A stretch of 64,000 bases of DNA, taken from the NCBI GenBank assembly GCA_963678235.1, contig OY782766.1, positions 2,356,001 to 2,420,000 on the forward strand, read 5' to 3'. Position numbers and translations under genes: made by a program. Of this stretch, positions 9,697-17,198 are shown in pieces; within the stretch, counting starts at the first letter, position 1, and each line of letters opens with the position of its first letter. The notes beneath the pieces are model-generated. The model had not been told where the DNA came from and made no database searches. It saw only the letters and a list, made by a program, of their open reading frames with translations. The DNA is from JABMQB01 sp963678235 (lineage in GTDB: Bacteria > Bacteroidota > Bacteroidia > Bacteroidales > Prolixibacteraceae).

Positions 9697-10866
9697 ATGT
9701 TAAAGATTCAAACTTTAAATGAGATTGATCCTGCTGGTTTAAAAAAATTCCCATCAGACCAGTATGAAGTGTCAAGTGAATTAACAGAACCCGATGGTAT
9801 TGTTCTGCGCAGTTATAAAATGCATGACATGGAGATTCCTTCGTCGGTAAAAGCCATTGCACGGGCAGGAGCCGGCGTAAATAATATCCCTGTTCAGGAT
9901 TGTACCAATAAAGGCATTGTTGTATTCAACACACCTGGCGCAAATGCCAATGGGGTGAAAGAATTGGCAATTGCAGGTTTACTTTTGGCTTCGAGGGATA
10001 TTGCAGAATCGATAACCTGGGCAAAAACATTGATTGGTGAAGGTGATGATGTTCCGGCATTGGTTGAGAAAGGAAAGAAAAATTTTGCCGGTCAGGAAAT
10101 AAAAGGAAAAACGCTTGCAGTAATCGGGCTTGGCGCCATTGGTGTTTTGGTAGCAAACGCAGCACAAGCACTTGGAATGAAAGTTATTGGTTTTGACCCA
10201 TATATGCAGGTAAAACATGCCCTTCGTTTGAGTAGAAATGTTAAGTACGCAGAAGGAATCGAGTCGTTATTGGCAGAAGCTGATTATATTACCATTAACA
10301 TTCCGCAAACCCCGGAAACAAAAGGGTACATCGACAAAAAGAAATTTGCCATGATGAAAGACGGTGCAAGGATATTGAACTTTGCCCGCGGTGGTTTAAT
10401 TAACAACGATGACCTGGAAGCTGCCATCGAAAGCGGAAAAGTAGCACGTTACGTGACTGATTTCCCGGATGAGCAGGTATTAAAAATGAAAAATGTAATT
10501 TCGATCCCACATCTTGGTGCTTCAACAGCCGAATCAGAAACCAATTGTGCATTAATGGCAGTTGATCAAATGCGCGATTATTTAGAAAATGGAAACATTG
10601 TTAATTCTGTGAACTTCCCGCAAGCTGAAATGGACAGGACCGGGGAACCAAGGATACTGATTGCAAACAAGAATGTACCAAACATGGTAGGGCAAATTTC
10701 AACAGTTCTTGCTGAAGCCGGGATCAACATTAGCCATATGTTAAATAAAAACCGAAACGATATAGCCTATAATATTATTGATGTGGAAACAATAACGGAT
10801 AGCAATGCCTTGTATGAAAAGCTCACGAAGATAGATGGTGTTGTTATGGTTAGGATTTTAGCCTGA
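9697..10866 (+). CDS. serA: D-3-phosphoglycerate dehydrogenase
   Basis: This 389-residue cytosolic enzyme oxidises 3-phosphoglycerate to 3-phosphohydroxypyruvate with NAD, the first step of serine synthesis. The nucleotide-binding fold shows GLGAIG (residues 145-150) followed by the acidic GFDP end of beta-2. Catalytic residues fit the family: Arg231 in FARGG and His272 in PHLGAST. A C-terminal ACT domain (about 318-388) suggests feedback control by serine. Many Bacteroidota place serC directly upstream, but here the neighbour is the divergent A2M operon, so serA stands alone. A rho-independent terminator follows. Confidence 0.96.
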   Translation: MLKIQTLNEIDPAGLKKFPSDQYEVSSELTEPDGIVLRSYKMHDMEIPSSVKAIARAGAGVNNIPVQDCTNKGIVVFNTPGANANGVKELAIAGLLLASRDIAESITWAKTLIGEGDDVPALVEKGKKNFAGQEIKGKTLAVIGLGAIGVLVANAAQALGMKVIGFDPYMQVKHALRLSRNVKYAEGIESLLAEADYITINIPQTPETKGYIDKKKFAMMKDGARILNFARGGLINNDDLEAAIESGKVARYVTDFPDEQVLKMKNVISIPHLGASTAESETNCALMAVDQMRDYLENGNIVNSVNFPQAEMDRTGEPRILIANKNVPNMVGQISTVLAEAGINISHMLNKNRNDIAYNIIDVETITDSNALYEKLTKIDGVVMVRILA

Positions 10867-10883
10867 TAAAATAAAAGGATACC

Positions 10884-10915
10884 AGGGGAATCGTTTAGTG
10901 GTTCCTCTTTTTTTT
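10884..10915 (+). terminator. Rho-independent terminator after serA
   Basis: A 9-bp stem (AGGGGAATC paired with GGTTCCTCT, using two G-T wobbles) with a short loop is followed by a run of T, 17 bp after the serA stop codon. Confidence 0.75.
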
Positions 10916-10956
10916 ATTATTTTCGATCAAATTTTTAAATATATAATACAAGAAAA

Positions 10957-12969
10957 ATGGATACTAAACTAGCGAATAGAGCAGCCGATAACATTCGGAT
11001 TCTAGCAGCCTCGATGGTTGAAAAAGCAAACTCGGGACACCCGGGAGGTGCCATGGGTGGTGCTGATTTTATCAATATTCTTTACGCAGAATATTTAAAC
11101 TATGACCCTTCGGATATGACCTGGATAAACCGCGACAGGTTCTTCCTTGACCCAGGACATATGTCTCCAATGTTGTACTCTGCCTTGTCATTAGGTGGCT
11201 TCTACAGCATGGAAGACCTTGCTAATTTTCGCCAATGGGGAAGCGTTACTCCTGGCCACCCTGAAGTGGATGTAAAAAGAGGTGTGGAAAACACATCAGG
11301 ACCACTGGGACAAGGACACGTAATGGCTATTGGAGCTGCAATTACGGAAAGGTTTTTAGTGAGCAGGTTCGGTGAGTGGATGGCGCATAAAACTTATACT
11401 TTTATTTCGGATGGTGGTATCCAGGAAGAAATTTCACAAGGTGCTGGCCGTATTGCAGGATTTTTAGGCCTTAGCAACCTGGTAATGTTTTACGACTCTA
11501 ACGATATCCAATTATCAACCGGAACCGATGAAGTAACTACGGAAGATACAGCAAAAAAATACGAAGCATGGAACTGGAATGTAATTACTATTAATGGTAA
11601 CGATGCCGATGAAATCAGGAAAGCTTTGGATGCTGCAAATGCAGAAACTGAAAAACCAACCCTGATTATTGGTAAAACCATTATGGGTAAAGGTGCGGTA
11701 ACCGAAGCTGGCGAAAATTACGAAAGACAATGTTCGACACACGGACAACCACTTTCTGGCGCAGGGGCTTCTTTTGCTAAATCAATTGAAAACCTTGGCG
11801 GAGACAGCGAAAATCCATTTACCATTTTCGACGATGTAAAAGCTGCTTACGAACAACGCGCAAAAGAATTGATTGAAAACGCAGCAAGCAAAAAAGCTGA
11901 GCAAGCTGCATGGGAAGCTGCAAATCCTGAATTGGCTAAAAAATTGGCGGCATTCTTCTCTAACGAAGCTCCAACTGTTGACCATAGCAAAATTGTTCAA
12001 AAAGCCGGTGTAGCAACCCGTGGCGCATCTGCTGCAGTTCTTTCGGTTTATGCCAACGAAGTGGAAAACATGATTGTTTCTTCTGCCGACCTTTCGAATT
12101 CAGATAAAACAGATGGATTCTTAAAAAATACAACAGCGTTTAAAAAAGGTGATTTCTCAGGACAGTTTTTACAAGCAGGTGTATGTGAATTAACCATGGC
12201 TTGTATTATGAACGGAATGGCATTGCACGGTGGTGTGATTCCTGCCTGTGGAACATTCTTTGTTTTCAGCGATTATATGAAACCAGCTGCCAGAATGGCT
12301 GCACTACAGGAGCTTCCTGTTAAGTTCATCTGGACTCACGATGCTTTCCGCGTTGGAGAAGACGGACCTACCCACCAGCCGGTTGAGCACGAAGCACAAA
12401 TCCGTTTGTTGGAAAAATTACAAAACCACAACCATAAAAACTCAATGCTGGTAATTCGTCCTGCCGATGGTAACGAAACAACAATTGCATGGAAAATGGC
12501 AATGGAAAACACCGATACACCGACTGCCTTGATTTTATCACGTCAGGGAATTAAAGATGTAACGACTTACGAAACTGCACAGGGAGCAACCAAAGGAGCT
12601 TACATTTTACAGGATTGTGAAGGTACTCCTGACATCATTTTACTGGCAAGTGGTTCTGAGGTTAGCACATTGGCCGCAGGAGCCGAATTGCTCGCCAAAG
12701 ATGGTATTAAGTGCAGGTTGGTATCCGTTCCTTCCGAAGGATTGTTTAAAACGCAAAGCGCCGAATACCAGGCTGAAGTACTTCCGGCTGGAATTAAAAA
12801 GTTCGGTTTAACAGCAGGATTGCCTGTTACCCTCGAAGGATTGGTTGGTGCCGACGGACAAGTGTTTGGTCTTGGCTCATTCGGATTCTCCGCCCCTGCA
12901 GGGGTATTGGATGGCAAACTTGGCTATACCGGGGAAAATGTATACAACCAGGTAAAAGCAATGTTATAA
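10957..12969 (+). CDS. tkt: Transketolase
   Basis: A full-length 670-residue thiamine-diphosphate enzyme of the non-oxidative pentose phosphate pathway that transfers two-carbon ketol units between sugar phosphates in the cytosol. The N-terminal domain has the SGHPGG motif near residue 27 and the ThDP/metal-binding segment beginning SDGGIQEE and ending with the YDSNDI Asn. The pyrimidine domain contains DAFRVGEDGPTHQP, typical of transketolases, and the C-terminal domain is complete. It is transcribed with serA in the same direction, but a terminator separates them. A second terminator follows at 13023. Confidence 0.97.
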   Translation: MDTKLANRAADNIRILAASMVEKANSGHPGGAMGGADFINILYAEYLNYDPSDMTWINRDRFFLDPGHMSPMLYSALSLGGFYSMEDLANFRQWGSVTPGHPEVDVKRGVENTSGPLGQGHVMAIGAAITERFLVSRFGEWMAHKTYTFISDGGIQEEISQGAGRIAGFLGLSNLVMFYDSNDIQLSTGTDEVTTEDTAKKYEAWNWNVITINGNDADEIRKALDAANAETEKPTLIIGKTIMGKGAVTEAGENYERQCSTHGQPLSGAGASFAKSIENLGGDSENPFTIFDDVKAAYEQRAKELIENAASKKAEQAAWEAANPELAKKLAAFFSNEAPTVDHSKIVQKAGVATRGASAAVLSVYANEVENMIVSSADLSNSDKTDGFLKNTTAFKKGDFSGQFLQAGVCELTMACIMNGMALHGGVIPACGTFFVFSDYMKPAARMAALQELPVKFIWTHDAFRVGEDGPTHQPVEHEAQIRLLEKLQNHNHKNSMLVIRPADGNETTIAWKMAMENTDTPTALILSRQGIKDVTTYETAQGATKGAYILQDCEGTPDIILLASGSEVSTLAAGAELLAKDGIKCRLVSVPSEGLFKTQSAEYQAEVLPAGIKKFGLTAGLPVTLEGLVGADGQVFGLGSFGFSAPAGVLDGKLGYTGENVYNQVKAML

Positions 12970-12983
12970 AAAGCCTCCCCTAA

Positions 12984-13000
12984 CCCCTCCAAAGGAGGGG
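12984..13000. repeat. Short intergenic palindrome CCCCTCC-AAA-GGAGGGG
   Basis: A perfect 7-bp stem with an AAA loop, 14 bp after the transketolase stop. Its composition resembles the palindromes at 58075-58123, which suggests a dispersed intergenic repeat rather than a terminator, since no T-run follows. Confidence 0.55.
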
Positions 13001-13022
13001 AATATAAGGGAAAACAATATTT

Positions 13023-13053
13023 AAAGGTGCTCTTTTAGGGCGCCTTTTTTTTT
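13023..13053 (+). terminator. Rho-independent terminator after transketolase
   Basis: A stem of about 10 bp (AAAGGTGCTC with GGGCGCCTTT, two wobbles) and a TTTTA loop run directly into a long T-tract. Confidence 0.8.
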
Positions 13054-13061
13054 CACTTTAA

Positions 13062-13130
13062 GCCCTAAGCGCTTGTATGTGCTATTTTAATGATCCTGCT
13101 AAGCCCCAAGCGCATGTATGCGCTAAGGGC
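13062..13130. repeat. Palindromic repeat (AGCGCA-TGTA-TGCGCT) with a decayed copy
   Basis: The 28-nt unit at 13103-13130 has GCCC/GGGC outer arms and AGCGCA/TGCGCT inner arms around a TGTA loop, with one 2x2 mismatch. A diverged copy (GCCCTAAGCGC, then TTGTAT and GTGCT) starts at 13062. This is a REP-like pair without coding capacity. Confidence 0.55.
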
Positions 13131-13348
13131 ATAAACTAAAGAATGTTTTTTATTCTTTTGTCTAACATACTTTGTTTATCAAAACTTATTGTCGATATTT
13201 AATGGTGTTCAAATCGGGCACTTTTTTATATGGAAAGAACCTTCCAATCGATTGTCATTCCGATCCGTTGGATGACGGAGAGGAATCTCTTACCTTTTAA
13301 TCTGATGTTTATGAAATCGTTAATCCAAAACATAAAAAACAACGTAAC

Positions 13349-14461
13349 ATGAAAACCCAAATTACCATCTTCTGCACATTTCTCTTTATCATTTTCTTTT
13401 TTGTTTCAAATGCACAAGAACCGGACACTTTAAAACCTATTTATTTGGAGGGGACGGATATAAATGTGGCAGGGATATCCCATCATGCACCACTATATCC
13501 TAAAATCAAAGATTCTATTGTTTATTTAAATAATTTAAAGTACAAGATTTATGATCAACAAGTTTACATAAACGATATTAACATTAGAGCCCATTACCAA
13601 TTAATAAATGACCTAATATATACTGATACTCTTCCAGTTAAATATCAAACAAAATTTATATCACGATTTGAATATTTCGATTTAGATGGTACTAGCATAT
13701 TTAAATTTAGTTGTAACAATATTCCAGAAGAGTGTCTAATGAATATATTCCTTAATTTTGAAAATCATTCAGCCATTGTTCAAGATAAAAACATTAGGTT
13801 TTTTAACAACAAAGGAGTCGAAATAAAAACTTATCGGAATATTAATTATTCGGATTTATACGTGAATGATTCAAAAACTTTTGTTTTTTATAAAAAAAAC
13901 AAGGGAGAAAATAAAAGATTTGGTATCGCTAACTTCTCTGGAGATTTATTCTGGGAGAAAGATTATCTATTTACTCATAGTTACTATATTGATATTTCTG
14001 ACTTGGGACATTTATTGATCCAGTCTAATGACACAATATTCTCTTACAATCCTAAAGGTGAATTAATCTGGAAAAAACCAAGTTTTGAAACTTTCCACCC
14101 ATACAATAGCGATGGTTCATTATTAATAACATCTGACAGAACTCCCAGACTTATCGATAACAAAACTGGTAATTTTATTCCGACTAAAATACGAGAAGAA
14201 TTAAATTCGTTAGGGAACCCACAACTTAGCCACCAAAGAAAATTTATTCCTGATTCTGATTTATTTGCCGTTTTAGCTTATTACAAAACACACGAAGAAA
14301 TTCTAATTTTCAATACCAACGGAAAATGTATTGCTAAGAAAAAAATTGACAAAAAATATATTACTGAAGACAGTTCAATATTAAGATACAGAAAGAATGA
14401 AAATATTATTTCTGTTTTACAAAACGGTCAAGTCATAGACAAAATAATCCTAAATGAATAG
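13349..14461 (+). CDS. Secreted protein of unknown function
   Basis: A 370-residue protein with a clear signal peptide (MKTQITIF through VSNAQ, cleavage near residue 22). The mature part is rich in aromatic and beta-branched residues with recurring short segments such as FNNKGVEIKTY, IANFSGDLFW, YNPKGELIW and FNTNGKCIAKK. These look like blades of a beta-propeller, although I recognise no named family. Codon use is visibly more AT-rich than in transketolase or serA upstream, which could reflect transfer or weak expression. It ends 3 bp before the MtfA-like peptidase gene, so the two are almost certainly co-transcribed. Confidence 0.75.
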   Translation: MKTQITIFCTFLFIIFFFVSNAQEPDTLKPIYLEGTDINVAGISHHAPLYPKIKDSIVYLNNLKYKIYDQQVYINDINIRAHYQLINDLIYTDTLPVKYQTKFISRFEYFDLDGTSIFKFSCNNIPEECLMNIFLNFENHSAIVQDKNIRFFNNKGVEIKTYRNINYSDLYVNDSKTFVFYKKNKGENKRFGIANFSGDLFWEKDYLFTHSYYIDISDLGHLLIQSNDTIFSYNPKGELIWKKPSFETFHPYNSDGSLLITSDRTPRLIDNKTGNFIPTKIREELNSLGNPQLSHQRKFIPDSDLFAVLAYYKTHEEILIFNTNGKCIAKKKIDKKYITEDSSILRYRKNENIISVLQNGQVIDKIILNE

Positions 14462-14464
14462 ACC

Positions 14465-15289
14465 ATGCAAGACACCACAAGCCTACAAGAAGGGTATGTC
14501 TCTATATTAGTTGTACTTATTGTTACGCTCCTGTTTTTTCATCGGTATTTGTTTCCGGGCTTAACGGCAAGCACTAAAAATTACCTCCATCAAAAACTGA
14601 ATTTCAGAAAATTGGAACCAAAGCTCAAATATGTCCTGCAAAATGCAAATCCGTTTTATGCCAACCTGAATCAGGGGGATAAACTCCTATTCGAAAAGCG
14701 GGTTCGAAAATTTATGGATATGAAAACCTTTATCGCCAGGGGCAACATCACAAAAGTTACCCCAGAAATGAAAACCGTGATTGCAGGTGCTGCCATCCAA
14801 ATTACCTATGGTTTTCCGACAGTGTATTTTAAACATTTTTACCGAATCTACATTTATCCAACTCACTATCGATCGACAACGACCGGAAAATACCATAAAG
14901 GAGAAGTGAATACCCGGGGAGCCATTGTTCTTTCCTGGAAAAACCTTGTAGAGGGATTTAAAGATTACAACGATGGAATAAATCTTGGCCTGCATGAAAT
15001 GGCACATGCACTCCAATTAGAAAACCTTATGGAATATAAAGAATTTGATTTTATTAATTCGAAAGCTTTGCAGGACTTTTACGAAATTGCAGAACTGGAA
15101 ATCGCAAGAATAAAAAAAGGGGAAACCTCGATTTTTAGAAAATATTCCATTACCAACCTCCAGGAATTCTTTTCTGTTGCCGTTGAGATTTTTTTCGAAC
15201 GCCCCGGAAAATATCAAGATGCAAATCCGCTTCTTTACGATTTATTGAAAAAAATACTTAAAATCGATCCTCAAATGCATACAAAATAA
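14465..15289 (+). CDS. MtfA-like zinc-dependent peptidase
   Basis: A 274-residue protein with one N-terminal membrane helix (residues about 12-30) and a metallopeptidase domain. The zinc motif HEMAH is present (His177, Glu178, His181), with a further conserved glutamate in FSVAVEIFFERP near residue 243 as the likely third ligand. The arrangement matches the MtfA/DUF980 family, in which E. coli MtfA is linked to glucose-uptake control through Mlc. No Mlc or PTS gene is seen nearby, so the substrate here is unknown. It follows the secreted unknown protein by 3 bp, which suggests a functional pair. Confidence 0.85.
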   Translation: MQDTTSLQEGYVSILVVLIVTLLFFHRYLFPGLTASTKNYLHQKLNFRKLEPKLKYVLQNANPFYANLNQGDKLLFEKRVRKFMDMKTFIARGNITKVTPEMKTVIAGAAIQITYGFPTVYFKHFYRIYIYPTHYRSTTTGKYHKGEVNTRGAIVLSWKNLVEGFKDYNDGINLGLHEMAHALQLENLMEYKEFDFINSKALQDFYEIAELEIARIKKGETSIFRKYSITNLQEFFSVAVEIFFERPGKYQDANPLLYDLLKKILKIDPQMHTK

Positions 15290-15337
15290 AGATTAGGCCC
15301 TGAATTTTATAAACACTGAATTTTCCATGCACATTTA

Positions 15338-15345
15338 TATCTTTG
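15338..15345 (+). promoter_or_regulatory. Bacteroidota-type -7 box TATCTTTG
   Basis: A perfect TAnnTTTG match 43 bp before the cysteine hydrolase start. No good -33 TTTG is seen at the usual distance, so this is only a candidate promoter. Confidence 0.4.
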
Positions 15346-15388
15346 TGTTTGAGATCAATTAAAATTCATCAGCTCAACTAAAACAACC

Positions 15389-15973
15389 ATGAAAAAGCTA
15401 TTATTTATTTTGCTAATTAGCATAAACTCAGCAACTATTTTTTCGCAAAATTTAGATTCAACTGCATTATTAATTATCGACATTCAGGAATTCTATTTCC
15501 CGGGAGGCGACATGGCCCTTTCTGAACCGGAAATGGCTGCTCAAAATGCAGCTAAACTATTAGAATATTTTAGAAAAAACGATGCTTTGGTGGTTCATAT
15601 CCGACACAACCACGAGCCAGGAGGAGCTATTCACAATCTCGTAGAACCACTTCAAAACGAAAAGGTAATTTCGAAAAATGAAGTAAACTCTTTTCTCGGA
15701 ACAGACCTGGATAACTACCTCAAAAAGAACAATATAAACAATCTCATTCTCTGTGGGATGCAAACTCATATGTGCCTTGAAGGAGCTACAAGGGCTGCCC
15801 ACGACTTAGGTTATAATTGTACGGTTGTACACGATGCTTGCACTACCCGTGATTTAACTTTCCAAAACATTACAGTAAAAGCCAGAGATGTGCACTATTC
15901 AACCCTGAACACATTAAAAAGCTATGCAAAAATTTCAACAACCCATAGTTATATCCTCGCCAAAACTGAATAA
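15389..15973 (+). CDS. Exported cysteine hydrolase, isochorismatase family
   Basis: A 194-residue protein with an isochorismatase-like alpha/beta fold. The family's catalytic triad can be placed: Asp31 in LIIDIQEFY, Lys96 in ISKNEVNSF and Cys129 in CGMQTHMC, with the cis-peptide segment just before the cysteine. Relatives hydrolyse amides or vinyl ethers (nicotinamide, isochorismate, peroxyureidoacrylate); the substrate cannot be told here. Unusually, a signal peptide (residues 1-19, ending IFSQ) precedes the domain, so the enzyme should act in the periplasm or outside, whereas most family members are cytosolic. Confidence 0.88.
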   Translation: MKKLLFILLISINSATIFSQNLDSTALLIIDIQEFYFPGGDMALSEPEMAAQNAAKLLEYFRKNDALVVHIRHNHEPGGAIHNLVEPLQNEKVISKNEVNSFLGTDLDNYLKKNNINNLILCGMQTHMCLEGATRAAHDLGYNCTVVHDACTTRDLTFQNITVKARDVHYSTLNTLKSYAKISTTHSYILAKTE

Positions 15974-16482
15974 ACCTGATCGCTAAAAACAGCAAATTAT
16001 TTAATCTCACCTTGATTACATACTTCAATTATTATGTGCTTATGTTCTTTATCTAATACAAGTAAAATAATTATTTGGTAGAGATTTTAATAACATTTTA
16101 CAAGCAGCAAAAACGAAAGATCAAAAGACTACAAAACAGATTATTTATTATTTTTTTTTGTTAACCACCAATTGTTTATTACCAAACATTTACCCACAGA
16201 TAAATTTTTTCCACAAGTTTATGTTTTGTTTAAAAATCACGACTTTCAGCTAAACAACAACGTTTTAGTAGTACCAAACAGCACAAACAAACGATTTTTC
16301 CACTAAAAAAAATGAACCAAATGCAAATTTATGCAGGAAACAATATTATGTTCAGTTTTAATTATTTCCCCCAATGGTGACTATCCATAAAAGCAAGGTC
16401 TATTATCAACAAAAACCTGTTGAGAAAAGAACACTTTTAAAATCAATTAATTGCCTTTTTTTTAGCATATTTAATAAACTAA

Positions 16483-16620
16483 TGTAGGGCATGGTTTATA
16501 ATTTTGATTGTCAAGCCGGACATCTCGATTTGAGAGGTCTTTTCTGGGTGGAACTTGACAAAAGCAAAACCATCCAAAAGCCTATGGGGGCTGTGACCAG
16601 GGGCTTTTTTGGATTGGTTT
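16483..16620 (+). other. Candidate structured RNA / motif copy A
   Basis: The segment opens with TGTAGGGCATG and can fold as three stems. The first is an 8-bp outer stem, TTGTCAAG (16508-16515) with CTTGACAA (16554-16561). Inside it is a hairpin GACATCTC/GAGAGGTC with one mismatch around a GATTT loop. A longer imperfect hairpin follows, about 16567-16582 with 16602-16620, joining AAACCATCCAAAAGCC to its bulged complement. It matches no riboswitch class I can name. Confidence 0.35.
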
Positions 16621-16944
16621 ATGTTTGGGGTATTTGTGTAAAAAATATACTTACTTTTCAATCTGTAAAATTGATCGGTATAGGATTAGTATGCCATACC
16701 TTATCTGTTTTATATCCATATTTTTATTCCCAAAGTTTCATTCCATATCAACCTCCTCTCAGTTTCAACCCTCCAAATATGCATTTTAGAAATTATTATG
16801 ATAATAAGATTAAGCATTTATACGCACGCAAAAACCATCTCACAACTTTAAACTTATGATAAATAACATCGGGTATTCATACGATCAGGTTTTTAGAAGC
16901 ATTAAATCATACATAAAACACTATGAATCAAGTAAGTTTTTTAC

Positions 16945-16952
16945 TATATTTG
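16945..16952 (+). promoter_or_regulatory. Candidate promoter box TATATTTG
   Basis: A perfect TAnnTTTG match about 245 bp before the adhesin start; transcription from here would include motif copy B in the leader. The -33 region is weak. A second possibility is TTTG at 17148-17151 with the imperfect TTTATTTG at 17174-17181, only 18 bp before the start codon. Confidence 0.35.
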
Positions 16953-17014
16953 AAGTTAACAGGACGCAAAACTTAACAAATAAATTTCTCGTAGTAGGTA
17001 TAACCAATAATCAT

Positions 17015-17100
17015 TGTAGGGCATGATTTGGAGAGGTTATATATGGTGGGGTATGGATTTAATGGGAACTTCCGGCGTTAAGCAAAACAAATATACCAAA
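17015..17100 (+). repeat. Motif copy B, related to 16483-16590
   Basis: Four blocks recur in the same order as in copy A with changed spacing: TGTAGGGCATG (17015), GAGAGGT (17031), GGAACTT (17065) and AAGCAAAAC (17080). In copy A they lie at 16483, 16532, 16550 and 16562. It sits about 100 bp before the adhesin start codon. Confidence 0.45.
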
Positions 17101-17198
17101 GGCGCTACTATTCAATATGTATCTTCTACCAGCCTACTTATGCCCTTTTTGTTCTTAAGCATTTCATTAATTTTTTATTTGAACCTTAACCAGTTGCT

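Larger units (their letters stand above)
12970..13348. other. Gene-free region with hairpins and repeats
   Basis: These 379 bp hold, in order, a CCCCTCC/GGAGGGG hairpin (12984-13000), the transketolase terminator (13023-13053), a palindromic repeat and its decayed copy (13062-13130), and a relative of the inner repeat at 860 (TTGTCATTCCGA at 13252, then GAGGAATCT). No reading frame here looks coding. Confidence 0.6.
15974..17198. other. Long AT-rich non-coding region upstream of the giant adhesin gene
   Basis: About 1.2 kb with no convincing gene. It contains poly-T/A-rich sequence up to 16480, a structured and less AT-rich island at 16483-16620, a TATATTTG promoter box at 16945, and a second copy of the island's sequence blocks at 17015-17100. 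The open frames at 16491-16859 and 17023-17205 lack homology, have poor composition and look accidental. Confidence 0.6.

Noticed and set aside
16180..16220. DnaA-box-like sequences (TTACCCACA, TTTTCCACA) suggesting an origin
   Set aside because: Only one of the two fits the consensus; there is no dnaA, and no cluster of boxes with an unwinding region and skewed neighbours.
16479..16661. Minus-strand frame of 60 codons as a transposase remnant
   Set aside because: No transposase motif is visible and it simply mirrors the hairpin island.
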